Below are positions 45,171 through 52,005 of a stretch of DNA of 64,000 nt, one piece after another; the first letter of the stretch is position 1; each line of letters begins with the position of its first letter. A program made the translations under genes and the position numbers. The stretch is from Pseudomonadota bacterium (GTDB lineage: Bacteria; Pseudomonadota; Gammaproteobacteria; Competibacterales; Competibacteraceae): positions 16,285-80,284 of the forward strand of contig JAKLIY010000018.1 of the NCBI GenBank assembly GCA_022709365.1, in the 5' to 3' direction. The notes under the pieces were generated by a model that did not search any database, was not told the DNA's origin, and worked only from the letters and a program-made list of their open reading frames with translations.

Positions 45171-47111
45171 TCATCCTTCCACCGCCGGGCGACGGATACC
45201 CAGCTTCTTCATGCGGGCGTAGAGCGTGCCGGGATTCAGGCCGAGTCGGCGGGCGGCGCCGTCCGGACCTTTGATCTTCCAGCCGGCAGCCTGGCAAACC
45301 TGCAGGATGTGCGCCCGTTCGCAGGCTTGCAGGGTGTCGGCGGCGGCGGCGGGTCCACTGGCGCGGGCTGAACCGTCGAGCGCGGGGATCGGGCGTCTGA
45401 CCGGACCCAGTTGAATAGCGTCCAGCTCCAGGCTGGCGCCGGGCGACAGGATGATCGCCCTTTCGAGAACGTTCTCCAGTTCGCGGATGTTGCCGGGCCA
45501 GTCGTAGCGGATCAGCCGGTCGAGGACGGCCGGCGTGAGCGGGTCCATTTTTCGACCCAGGCGGCGCGCCTTGCGCGTGATCAGGTAGGCGGCGAGCAGC
45601 GGGATATCCTCGCGCCGCTCACGCAGCGGCGGGAGGTAGATGGGGAAGATCGCCAGACGGTGGTAGAGGTCGCTACGGAACTGCTCCTCGCGCACCGCTT
45701 GTTCAAGATCGCGGTTGCTCGCCGCAATGACGCGCACGTCGGTTTTCAGGGGCCGTCCGCCGCCCACCCGCTCGAACTCGCCGGACTGCAACACCCGGAG
45801 CATTTTCGCCTGCGTTTCCAGTGGCAGCTCGCCTACTTCGTCCAGAAAGAGGGTGCCGCCGTCGGCTTGCTCGAACCGTCCGGCGCGGCGCGCAATCGCG
45901 CCCGTGAACGCTCCTTTCTCGTGCCCGAACAATTCACTCTCCACCAGCGTGCTGGGCAGGGCGGCGCAATTCACCGCCACAAACAACCGCTTTCGCCGGC
46001 TGCTGCGCTGGTGGATTGCGCGGGCCACCAACTCCTTGCCGGTGCCGGTTTCGCCGCTGATCAGCACCGTGGACGAGGTGGCGGCGACCAGGTCCACCTG
46101 TTCCAACACTCGGCCCAGGGCAGGGCTGCGGCCAATGAGGTCCGCGTCGGCGACCTCCAGACCCGCCTCCTGGCGCAGAAACCGGTTCTCGGCCAGCAGT
46201 CGCACTTTCAACTGCCGCAACTCTTCCAGCGATTGGCGCAGCGCCTCCTCCGTCTCCCGTTGCTCGGTGATGTCAATAGTGTCGTGCAGCCAGCGAACGT
46301 GCCGGCCCTCCTGCTGTTCGAGCGAGAACGCGCGAGCCTGGAGCCAGCGCCACCCGCCACGGCCGTCGGCCAGCCGATAAATCACCCGGAACGGCTCGCC
46401 GGTGGCCAGGGAGTATTCCACCTTTTGCGAATAGGATGTGGCGTCCTCCGGATGTATCATCGCCAGCAGTTGTTCGAGACTCCTCGGGAGGCTGTCGGGG
46501 GCGAGACCCAGCTTTTCTTCATGCGGGACGTCGCCGAAAAAATCCAGTTCGATCCCGCCCTCCGTAACATGGGCCGCACCCAGCACGGAAAAGGAGTTGG
46601 CGGCCAGTTGCCAGAGTTTGTCCTGTTCCGAGCGGAGGGCGGAGCGCGACGCTTCCAGTTCCCGCACGGACCGGCGCAGCGCCGCCTCGGTTTCGTATTG
46701 CGCCGTGAAATCACGGTTGATAAAAATCCACCCCATTGCCCGACCGTCGTGGACTTCGGTCGGCACCGCGCGGCCTTCGATCCACCGCCAGTCGCCGCAG
46801 CCATCGGCCAGCCGATAGCTGGCGTCAAACGCCTCGCCCGTGGCCAGCGAGTGTTCCACCGCCTGCCGATAGCCGGAGACATCGTCCGGGTGCATCAGGG
46901 CGAGGGCATCCTGGAGCGTTTTGGGGAAGGCGCCCGGCGCTAGTCCCAGCTTGGCCTCCGGACTTCTGTCCCCCAGCCAGGTCAGGGTCAGATCACCGTT
47001 AGCAGTGACGCGGGCTTCGCCTACGACCAGGAAAGGGCTGGAGGCCAGTATCCAGAGCTTGTCCTGCTTCTCCGTGATCCGGGATGCATTTTTCTGCGAC
47101 ATTAAATCCAT
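45171..47111 (-). CDS. Sigma-54-dependent activator with two PAS domains
   Basis: A 646-residue enhancer-binding protein. Two tandem PAS domains (about 22-150 and 165-290) are similar to each other: both contain G-L-A-P and M-H-P-D/E-D and end W-R-W-I/L. A coiled coil near 290-315 is followed by an AAA+ domain with Walker A G-E-T-G-T-G-K-E near 350 and G-A-F-T-G-A near 402. A Fis-like HTH (G-L-N-P-G-T-L-Y-A-R-M-K-K-L) closes it. No receiver domain is present, so it senses a ligand or redox state directly. A sigma-54-type promoter motif lies divergently at 47275. ATGs at 47111 and 47102 are both possible starts. Confidence 0.92.
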   Translation of the reverse strand: MDLMSQKNASRITEKQDKLWILASSPFLVVGEARVTANGDLTLTWLGDRSPEAKLGLAPGAFPKTLQDALALMHPDDVSGYRQAVEHSLATGEAFDASYRLADGCGDWRWIEGRAVPTEVHDGRAMGWIFINRDFTAQYETEAALRRSVRELEASRSALRSEQDKLWQLAANSFSVLGAAHVTEGGIELDFFGDVPHEEKLGLAPDSLPRSLEQLLAMIHPEDATSYSQKVEYSLATGEPFRVIYRLADGRGGWRWLQARAFSLEQQEGRHVRWLHDTIDITEQRETEEALRQSLEELRQLKVRLLAENRFLRQEAGLEVADADLIGRSPALGRVLEQVDLVAATSSTVLISGETGTGKELVARAIHQRSSRRKRLFVAVNCAALPSTLVESELFGHEKGAFTGAIARRAGRFEQADGGTLFLDEVGELPLETQAKMLRVLQSGEFERVGGGRPLKTDVRVIAASNRDLEQAVREEQFRSDLYHRLAIFPIYLPPLRERREDIPLLAAYLITRKARRLGRKMDPLTPAVLDRLIRYDWPGNIRELENVLERAIILSPGASLELDAIQLGPVRRPIPALDGSARASGPAAAADTLQACERAHILQVCQAAGWKIKGPDGAARRLGLNPGTLYARMKKLGIRRPAVEG

Positions 47112-47273
47112 AAGAACCCAGGGTTGAAATACTGAACGGGTTGATTAAATAACCTATAAAGGTTGGCTGGTCAACCATCAATTCCTTTTCCTACCCCGTT
47201 AATCCGGGCCAAGTCTTGAAGTATCCATCCTTTCTTTAATGGCTTAAAGCGCCCACTCCCACTGATGCGGTTC

Positions 47274-47344
47274 TTGGCACGCGAATCGCTAAAGCGGGTT
47301 TGCCATCATCCGAATCACCCCCATCACGAACCGCCACCTACGGT
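47274..47344 (+). repeat. Direct repeat, upstream copy
   Basis: About 85% identical to 47713-47785, which spans the start of the STAS-like gene. The ATG of the latter is ATC here, so this is a dead copy of that start region. The two copies flank the EF-hand gene. Confidence 0.7.
47275..47290 (+). promoter_or_regulatory. Sigma-54-type promoter motif before the EF-hand gene
   Basis: TGGCACGCGAATCGCT has GG at 47276-47277 and GC at 47288-47289, ten bases apart. One base differs from TGGCACG-N4-TTGCW. A start near 47301 would give a 58-base leader to the EF-hand ATG, with AGGAG at 47346-47350. The adjacent divergent gene encodes a sigma-54 activator, a classical arrangement. A weaker copy (TGGTACG...TCGCA) lies at 47715-47730. 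Confidence 0.55.
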
Positions 47345-47358
47345 TCAGGAGAAATGAC

Positions 47359-47670
47359 ATGAAAAAACCCTTGATCGCCACGAGCAGCTTGGCTCTGCTG
47401 CTGGGTGCTGGCGTCGCACTGGCGACCGGCTGGAATCAAGCGAGTTTCCCCCCCTTCTCGCAAGTCGATGCTAACAAGGATGGCAAGGTCACCATGGAAG
47501 AAGCGAAGGCGCATCCTGGCGTCACCACCGCAGCGACGAAAGCCATGCCGGGTAGTACCGCCGAGGCGGCCCTGAAAAGTTTCTTTAGCGAAGCCCATCA
47601 AAAAGACAAGAACAAGCCCTATGACTCGCCCATGACCCAGGAAGACTGGGAAGGCATGACCGGCAAGTAA
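47359..47670 (+). CDS. EF-hand domain exported protein
   Basis: A 103-residue protein with a signal peptide (to about V-A-L-A-T, residue 23). One canonical EF-hand loop lies at 37-48 (D-A-N-K-D-G-K-V-T-M-E-E), with D37, N39, D41 and E48 as calcium ligands. A second possible loop near the C-terminus is degenerate. It is likely a periplasmic calcium-binding protein. It is flanked by direct repeats and preceded by the sigma-54-like motif. Confidence 0.82.
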   Translation: MKKPLIATSSLALLLGAGVALATGWNQASFPPFSQVDANKDGKVTMEEAKAHPGVTTAATKAMPGSTAEAALKSFFSEAHQKDKNKPYDSPMTQEDWEGMTGK

Positions 47671-47712
47671 GCGAACCCCCGTGGCAGGGAAGCCACCTCC
47701 CGCCGATAAGTC

Positions 47713-47785
47713 CCTGGTACGCGAATCGCAGAGGCGGGTTTGCCATGATCCGAATCACCACCCATCAGGAACCGTCGCACACGGT
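47713..47785 (+). repeat. Direct repeat, downstream copy
   Basis: Matches 47274-47344. It covers the last 32 bases before, and the first 41 bases of, the STAS-like gene. Confidence 0.7.
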
Positions 47786-48062
47786 CGTCACCATCGACGG
47801 CCGGTTGACGGCGGTGGATTTGCGAGCCATTCGCCGGTCGCGCAAGTCGATAAGCGGTGCAGTCGCTCTCGACTTGGGCGGATTGGATGCCTGCGCCGAG
47901 GACGGTATCCGGCTGCTGCAGGACTGGCTGGATGCCGGCGCGCGACTGGACGCTGCTACGCCGTTTCTTCGGATGGTGTTGCAGGACCGGAAAGTCCGGG
48001 ATTCGCCAGCGGAACACCCTCCGGTAACGTCCGACCCGGACTCTCCCACTCAACCACCCTAA
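47745..48062 (+). CDS. STAS-like small protein
   Basis: A 105-residue cytoplasmic protein. Its pattern I-R-I-T (strand), T-V-V-T-I-D-G-R-L, V-A-L-D-L-G-G-L-D-A-C-A-E-D-G-I-R-L-L follows the strand-strand-helix order of STAS (anti-sigma-factor antagonist) domains. The usual phosphorylated serine is replaced by Cys/Ala in D-A-C-A-E-D-G. The last 20 residues are a Pro/Asp-rich tail. Its start region is duplicated upstream of the EF-hand gene. No ribosome site is obvious, so expression may depend on an unusual leader. Confidence 0.68.
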   Translation: MIRITTHQEPSHTVVTIDGRLTAVDLRAIRRSRKSISGAVALDLGGLDACAEDGIRLLQDWLDAGARLDAATPFLRMVLQDRKVRDSPAEHPPVTSDPDSPTQPP

Positions 48063-48270
48063 GCCGGCCCCATTCTGTACGAGTAACCCTAAAACATGAC
48101 CATGAAAGCCAACCCGCATCCCACTGCGTGATGCCTGATACGGAGTGCAGACGGTTATGGCAATCAATGGCCCAGTAATTTTTTGAAATTTCTCGACAGA
48201 CAGCCCGTCGTCCAATGGCGTATTCATGAAACGCTGGGGATCGATTCAATCACACACTGAGGATCAAGAC

Positions 48271-48894
48271 ATGCCGAGAATAAAACGAATGACCGATGTC
48301 ATCGCCCTGACAGCGCGATTCCATATTTTTATGGCGTCGCTGATAGTCGTCACCCTGGGCCTTGGCTTGCAAGCCTGTTCGACAGCGCCCATGTCCGAGC
48401 ATCAAGTCGCCGATCAGCGCGCCGAGATTCGCGCAATGGCGAACGAGACGCTGGCGCAGCTCTACCAGCAATATCCCGACTCGCGCCGGCAGATTCAGCG
48501 GGCGGCCGGTTACGCCGTGTTCAGTAACTTCGGCTTCAAAGTGCTGTTCATGGGCAGCGCGACCGGCGAGGGCTTGGCCGTCAGCCACGCCACGCGGCAA
48601 GAGACCTTCATGCGCATGGTCGAGTTGCAACCCGGCTACGGTTTCGGCGTGCAGCAGTTTCGACTGGTGTTGATTTTTGAAACTCCCCAAGCCTTCGACC
48701 AGTTCGTTTATTCAGGCTGGGAGTTCGGCAGCAACGCGATGGCTACGGCCCAAACCAGCACCCAAAGCATGGGCAGTCAGTTGGGTGCGGTCGTGGCGCC
48801 AGGCGTGCTGATGTACCAGTTCAGCGATCAGGGCGCGATGGTCGGGGTCAGCATCACCGGCGCCAAGTACTACCCGGACCCGGATTTGAACTAA
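48271..48894 (+). CDS. YSC84/SYLF-domain lipoprotein
   Basis: A 207-residue lipoprotein with a long N-terminal hydrophobic segment and lipobox L-G-L-Q-A-C (Cys36). The rest is a SYLF (YSC84) domain: A-A-G-Y-A-V-F-S-N-F-G, L-A-V-S-H, F-M-R-M-V-E-L-Q-P-G-Y-G-F-G and the closing Y-Q-F-S-D-Q-G-A-M-V-G-V-S-I-T-G-A-K-Y-Y. The domain binds phosphoinositides in eukaryotes, and bacterial members are envelope proteins of unclear role. The ATG at 48271 has GAGG upstream; a longer frame from 48226 is less likely. It opens the plus-strand run of envelope genes. Confidence 0.87.
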   Translation: MPRIKRMTDVIALTARFHIFMASLIVVTLGLGLQACSTAPMSEHQVADQRAEIRAMANETLAQLYQQYPDSRRQIQRAAGYAVFSNFGFKVLFMGSATGEGLAVSHATRQETFMRMVELQPGYGFGVQQFRLVLIFETPQAFDQFVYSGWEFGSNAMATAQTSTQSMGSQLGAVVAPGVLMYQFSDQGAMVGVSITGAKYYPDPDLN

Positions 48895-48933
48895 CCGAAC
48901 CGCTGCGAACCCGCATCACCAGGGAATCAGTCA

Positions 48934-49755
48934 ATGCTCATCAAAACGACCCGGCAGATCGCCCTCGCTGTCGGACTGTTCGCCCTCGGCGCGACCCTCG
49001 CCGCACCGGTACGGGCGGAACTGAGCGCCGAGCAACTGGCGAAGATGGCGCAAAACCCCATCGGCAACCTCATCAGCCTGCCGTTTCAGGATAATGTCAA
49101 CTTCAACGTCGGGCCGGAAGACGGCGTCCAGAACGTGCTGAATATCCAGCCGGTCATCCCGATCAGCCTGAACGCGGACTGGAACATTATCACCCGCACC
49201 ATCATTCCGGTGATCTCCCAGCCCGCGTTCGCGCCGGGGCAAGACCGCAGCAACGGACTGGGCGACCTCCAGTTCACCGCCTTCCTGTCACCGGCCAACG
49301 CCAGCGGGTTGATCTGGGGCGTGGGCGCCATCGCGCAATTACCCACCAACAGCAACGACCGGCTGGGCAACGACCGGTGGGGGTTGGGACCGTCCTTCGT
49401 GGCGCTGCATCTGGACAAGGGCGATCCGTGGGTCTACGGCGCGCTGGTTAACAATGTCTGGTCGGTCGGCTCGGGCGACGATCCCCGCTACAACAACTTC
49501 CTGCTCCAGCCGTTCCTCAACTACAACTTCCCGGAAGGTCTCTACCTCACCAGTTCGCCGGTCATCACCGCCGACTGGAAGGCCGACAACGACGACCGCT
49601 GGACCGTGCCGCTCGGTGGCGGTGTAGGCAAGATTTTCCACTTCGGCAAGCTGCCGGTGAATACCCAGATTCAAGCGTTCTACAACGTGGTGACGCCGGA
49701 CGACGGTGCTAACTGGACCCTGCGCCTGCAAGCGCAATTCCTGTTTCCGAAGTGA
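48934..49755 (+). CDS. Outer-membrane beta-barrel-like protein
   Basis: A 273-residue exported protein with signal peptide cleavage near V-R-A-E (residue 29). A short helical segment (L-A-K-M-A-Q-N-P-I-G-N-L) is followed by alternating strands typical of the neuromedin-U/MetA-type transporter-like barrels, ending in the barrel-type strand L-R-L-Q-A-Q-F-L-F. Substrate and pore function are unknown. It sits 39 bases after the YSC84 lipoprotein gene and before the DUF2092 gene, in the same direction. Confidence 0.78.
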   Translation: MLIKTTRQIALAVGLFALGATLAAPVRAELSAEQLAKMAQNPIGNLISLPFQDNVNFNVGPEDGVQNVLNIQPVIPISLNADWNIITRTIIPVISQPAFAPGQDRSNGLGDLQFTAFLSPANASGLIWGVGAIAQLPTNSNDRLGNDRWGLGPSFVALHLDKGDPWVYGALVNNVWSVGSGDDPRYNNFLLQPFLNYNFPEGLYLTSSPVITADWKADNDDRWTVPLGGGVGKIFHFGKLPVNTQIQAFYNVVTPDDGANWTLRLQAQFLFPK

Positions 49756-49828
49756 CTGTTCTGGAAATTCCATGCGAGGTCAAAGCGTTATGGCCTTTCA
49801 ACCCCCTACCCATTTTGGAGAACAAGAC

Positions 49829-50611
49829 ATGAAGGGCAAACCCTGGCGAACCCTCCTGATGTTCGCCTTGTTATCACCCCTGTTCCTTAGCCCGGCTCTG
49901 GGCAAGGAGTCCGCGCCCGTCGTCGCCGCGCCTGCCCCGGTCATGGAACAGGGCGCGCTCGATCTGGTGAAAAAGATGAGCGCCAAGTTGGCCGCAACCC
50001 CGGCGTTTCTGGTCCGGACCCGCAGCTCGACCGAAGCACCGGGCGGCACCGGACAGTTTCTGACCTTCTTCACGGAATCCGTAGTGGCGGTCCAGCGCCC
50101 GAACAAGCTGAGCGCCGAGATTCGCGGCGACGCCCCGCCATTCGATTTTTACTTCAATGGCGAGAAGATGACCGCCTACGAGCCGACCCACAAGCTGTAT
50201 GCGACGACGGATGCGCCCAAGACTCTCGATGAACTGGTCCCGTTCGCAGCGAAAACGGCCGGCATCCTGCTGCCGTTCGCCGATGTGCTTTACAGCGATC
50301 CCTACGCCGTCCTGACCCAAGACCTGACCAGCGCGTTCTACGCTGGCTACTCCGTCATTCGCGGCGCTCGCTGTGAGCATGTGGCGCTCGCCGCGCCGGG
50401 CATCGAAGGGCAGATCTGGATCGACGCCAAGACTGACCTGCCGTGCCTGATCGCCGGCACGCTGACGCAGGTGCAAGGCGCTCCCCGCTTCACGGTGGAA
50501 TTCTACGACTGGAAACTGAAGCCGGAACTCCCCGACAAGCTCTTCACCTTCGCCAAACCCGAAGGTGCCGCGCCGATGGATTTCCGCGCCCTGACCGGGG
50601 CGGGCCGCTAA
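49829..50611 (+). CDS. DUF2092 family exported protein (second copy)
   Basis: A 260-residue protein with a signal peptide ending near S-P-A-L-G (about residue 24) and no lipobox, unlike the copy at 38587. The DUF2092 domain has V-K-K-M-S-A-K-L, R-P-N-K-L-S-A, F-Y-F-N-G-E-K-M-T-A-Y, L-Y-S-D-P-Y and R-G-A-R-C-E-H-V-A-L. The ATG at 49829 follows GGAGAA; frames from 49706 and 49790 are longer. It is 20 bases ahead of a glycine-rich gene, repeating the pair at 38587-39906. Confidence 0.85.
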   Translation: MKGKPWRTLLMFALLSPLFLSPALGKESAPVVAAPAPVMEQGALDLVKKMSAKLAATPAFLVRTRSSTEAPGGTGQFLTFFTESVVAVQRPNKLSAEIRGDAPPFDFYFNGEKMTAYEPTHKLYATTDAPKTLDELVPFAAKTAGILLPFADVLYSDPYAVLTQDLTSAFYAGYSVIRGARCEHVALAAPGIEGQIWIDAKTDLPCLIAGTLTQVQGAPRFTVEFYDWKLKPELPDKLFTFAKPEGAAPMDFRALTGAGR

Positions 50612-50631
50612 CGACTTTGGAGGCAACAGTG

Positions 50632-51228
50632 ATGCGAAACTATCGGAAACCTCTACGAGTTCTCGGCCTGGCCGGCCTGGCGCTCCTGCCGTTGCAGGCC
50701 CAGGCCTGGCGCGGCGGCGGCTTTGGCGGCGGCTTTCACGCCGGGGCGGGCGGCTTTACCTCTTGGCATCACGCCGGCTTTGGCGGCGGCGGCTTTGGCG
50801 GGGCCTATCATGCCGGCTACGGGGGCGTGACCCACGTCGGCTACGGCGGGGTGACTCACGTCGATTACGGCGGCGCCTATCACGCCGGCTATGGCGGCGG
50901 CGCCTATTATCACCCCGCCTATCCGGCGGGCGGCTGCTGGGGCTGCGCGAGCGGTTACAGCGCCGGCGCGGTCGCGGCGGCTGGAGTTGTGGGACTGGCC
51001 GCCGGCGCGGCCATCGGCTCGGCAGCAACCAGTCCAACCGTGGTGGTGCAACAGCCGGTGTATGTCACCGGACCCGCCCTCGGCAGCGAGGTGTTCGCCT
51101 TGCCCGGCAGCGGTTGCTCCAGCGTCAGCGCCAACGGCACCCGCTACTACAATTGCGGCAGCGCCTACTACCAGCCGCATTTCGGCAGCAACGGCGTGTA
51201 CTACACCGTTGTGGCCAATCCGTTTTGA
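50632..51228 (+). CDS. Exported glycine-rich repeat protein
   Basis: A 198-residue protein with a signal peptide to about Q-A-Q-A-W (residue 23). A Gly/His/Tyr repeat region (about 25-110) has units like Y-H-A-G-Y-G-G and T-H-V-G-Y-G-G. A small cysteine pair (G-G-C-W-G-C-A) and an Ala/Val hydrophobic segment follow, then the conserved tail C-S-S-V-S-A-N-G-T-R-Y-Y-N-C-G-S-A-Y-Y. The tail matches the 39427 product. It starts 21 bases after the DUF2092 gene, with GGAGG upstream. Function unknown; the histidine-rich repeats could bind metal. Confidence 0.78.
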   Translation: MRNYRKPLRVLGLAGLALLPLQAQAWRGGGFGGGFHAGAGGFTSWHHAGFGGGGFGGAYHAGYGGVTHVGYGGVTHVDYGGAYHAGYGGGAYYHPAYPAGGCWGCASGYSAGAVAAAGVVGLAAGAAIGSAATSPTVVVQQPVYVTGPALGSEVFALPGSGCSSVSANGTRYYNCGSAYYQPHFGSNGVYYTVVANPF

Positions 51229-51252
51229 TCAACCCAACCTGAGGAGAGCATT

Positions 51253-51888
51253 ATGAAGAAAGCCGTAACGTTAACCGTATTAGCCGCAGCCAGCCTGTTG
51301 GCGATGCCCGCGATGGCGCAGGACAAGGCCCCGGCCGCCTCCACCTCGACCATGGCGGCGATTGCTGACGCCATGGGTGCTCGCGAAAAAACGACCGCAG
51401 TCGGCGTTGTGCAAACCGTCGATCTGCAAAGCCGGCTGGTCAGCATCAAGAATGAAGATGGCAAGATTTTCACCATCCATGCCGGGCCGGAGGTGCGGAA
51501 CCTGGCGCAAATTGGCCCGGGTTCGGTGGTCAAGGTAGAGTATCAGGAAGCGTTGGCTGTAGCGCTGGAAAAAGCCCCGAGCGGCGGCGTCAACGTGCGG
51601 GAAGATACCGTCAGCGCCGGCCGCACTGCAGCAGGGGCATTACCCGGTGCGACGATTGAGGACAATGTGCAGATGATTGGCACGATCATCGCCATTGACA
51701 AGGCAAAACGCACGGTGCTGATTCAGGGTGCGATGCACCATGTGAATTTGAAGATCCCGGCGAATATGGACCTCAAAGACCTGAAGGTGGGCGATCAAGT
51801 CGTGGCGCACTACGTTCAGGAACTGGGTATCGCGGTCGGGCCAGCGCCCACGCCCAGCCTCAATCTGCCCAAAGTCGGTAACGAATAA
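51253..51888 (+). CDS. Exported protein of unknown function
   Basis: A 211-residue periplasmic protein. The signal peptide ends at A-M-A-Q (residue 23). Two similar beta-rich halves follow: G-V-V-Q-T-V-D-L-Q-S-R-L-V-S-I-K near residue 51 and G-T-I-I-A-I-D-K-A-K-R-T-V-L-I-Q near 143, each followed by V-G/I-G-...-V-V-K/A-x-Y. This suggests an internal duplication of a small OB-like strand unit, as in DUF5666-like proteins. GAGGAG lies upstream of the ATG. It is followed by a strong hairpin that probably ends the transcript. Confidence 0.75.
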   Translation: MKKAVTLTVLAAASLLAMPAMAQDKAPAASTSTMAAIADAMGAREKTTAVGVVQTVDLQSRLVSIKNEDGKIFTIHAGPEVRNLAQIGPGSVVKVEYQEALAVALEKAPSGGVNVREDTVSAGRTAAGALPGATIEDNVQMIGTIIAIDKAKRTVLIQGAMHHVNLKIPANMDLKDLKVGDQVVAHYVQELGIAVGPAPTPSLNLPKVGNE

Positions 51889-51894
51889 TCAACC

Positions 51895-51920
51895 GCCAAG
51901 CCCGGCAATCCGGGCTTGGC
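51895..51920 (+). terminator. Perfect 11-bp hairpin
   Basis: GCCAAGCCCGG and CCGGGCTTGGC flank a CAAT loop, 6 bases past the stop codon. No T-tract follows, but the stem is strong and ends the 48.2-51.9 kb gene run. Confidence 0.65.
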
Positions 51921-52005
51921 ATCGCCGGATAACAAGAACGGCCGACGATTCCAATCAGGAATCAGGCTGGAACCCATCTAACCATCACTCTGGAGGGTCT
52001 TCACA

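Noticed and set aside
47715..47730. Second sigma-54-like motif before the STAS-like gene
   Set aside because: It has two differences from consensus and would start transcription about 4 bases before the ATG. It is kept only as part of the direct repeat.
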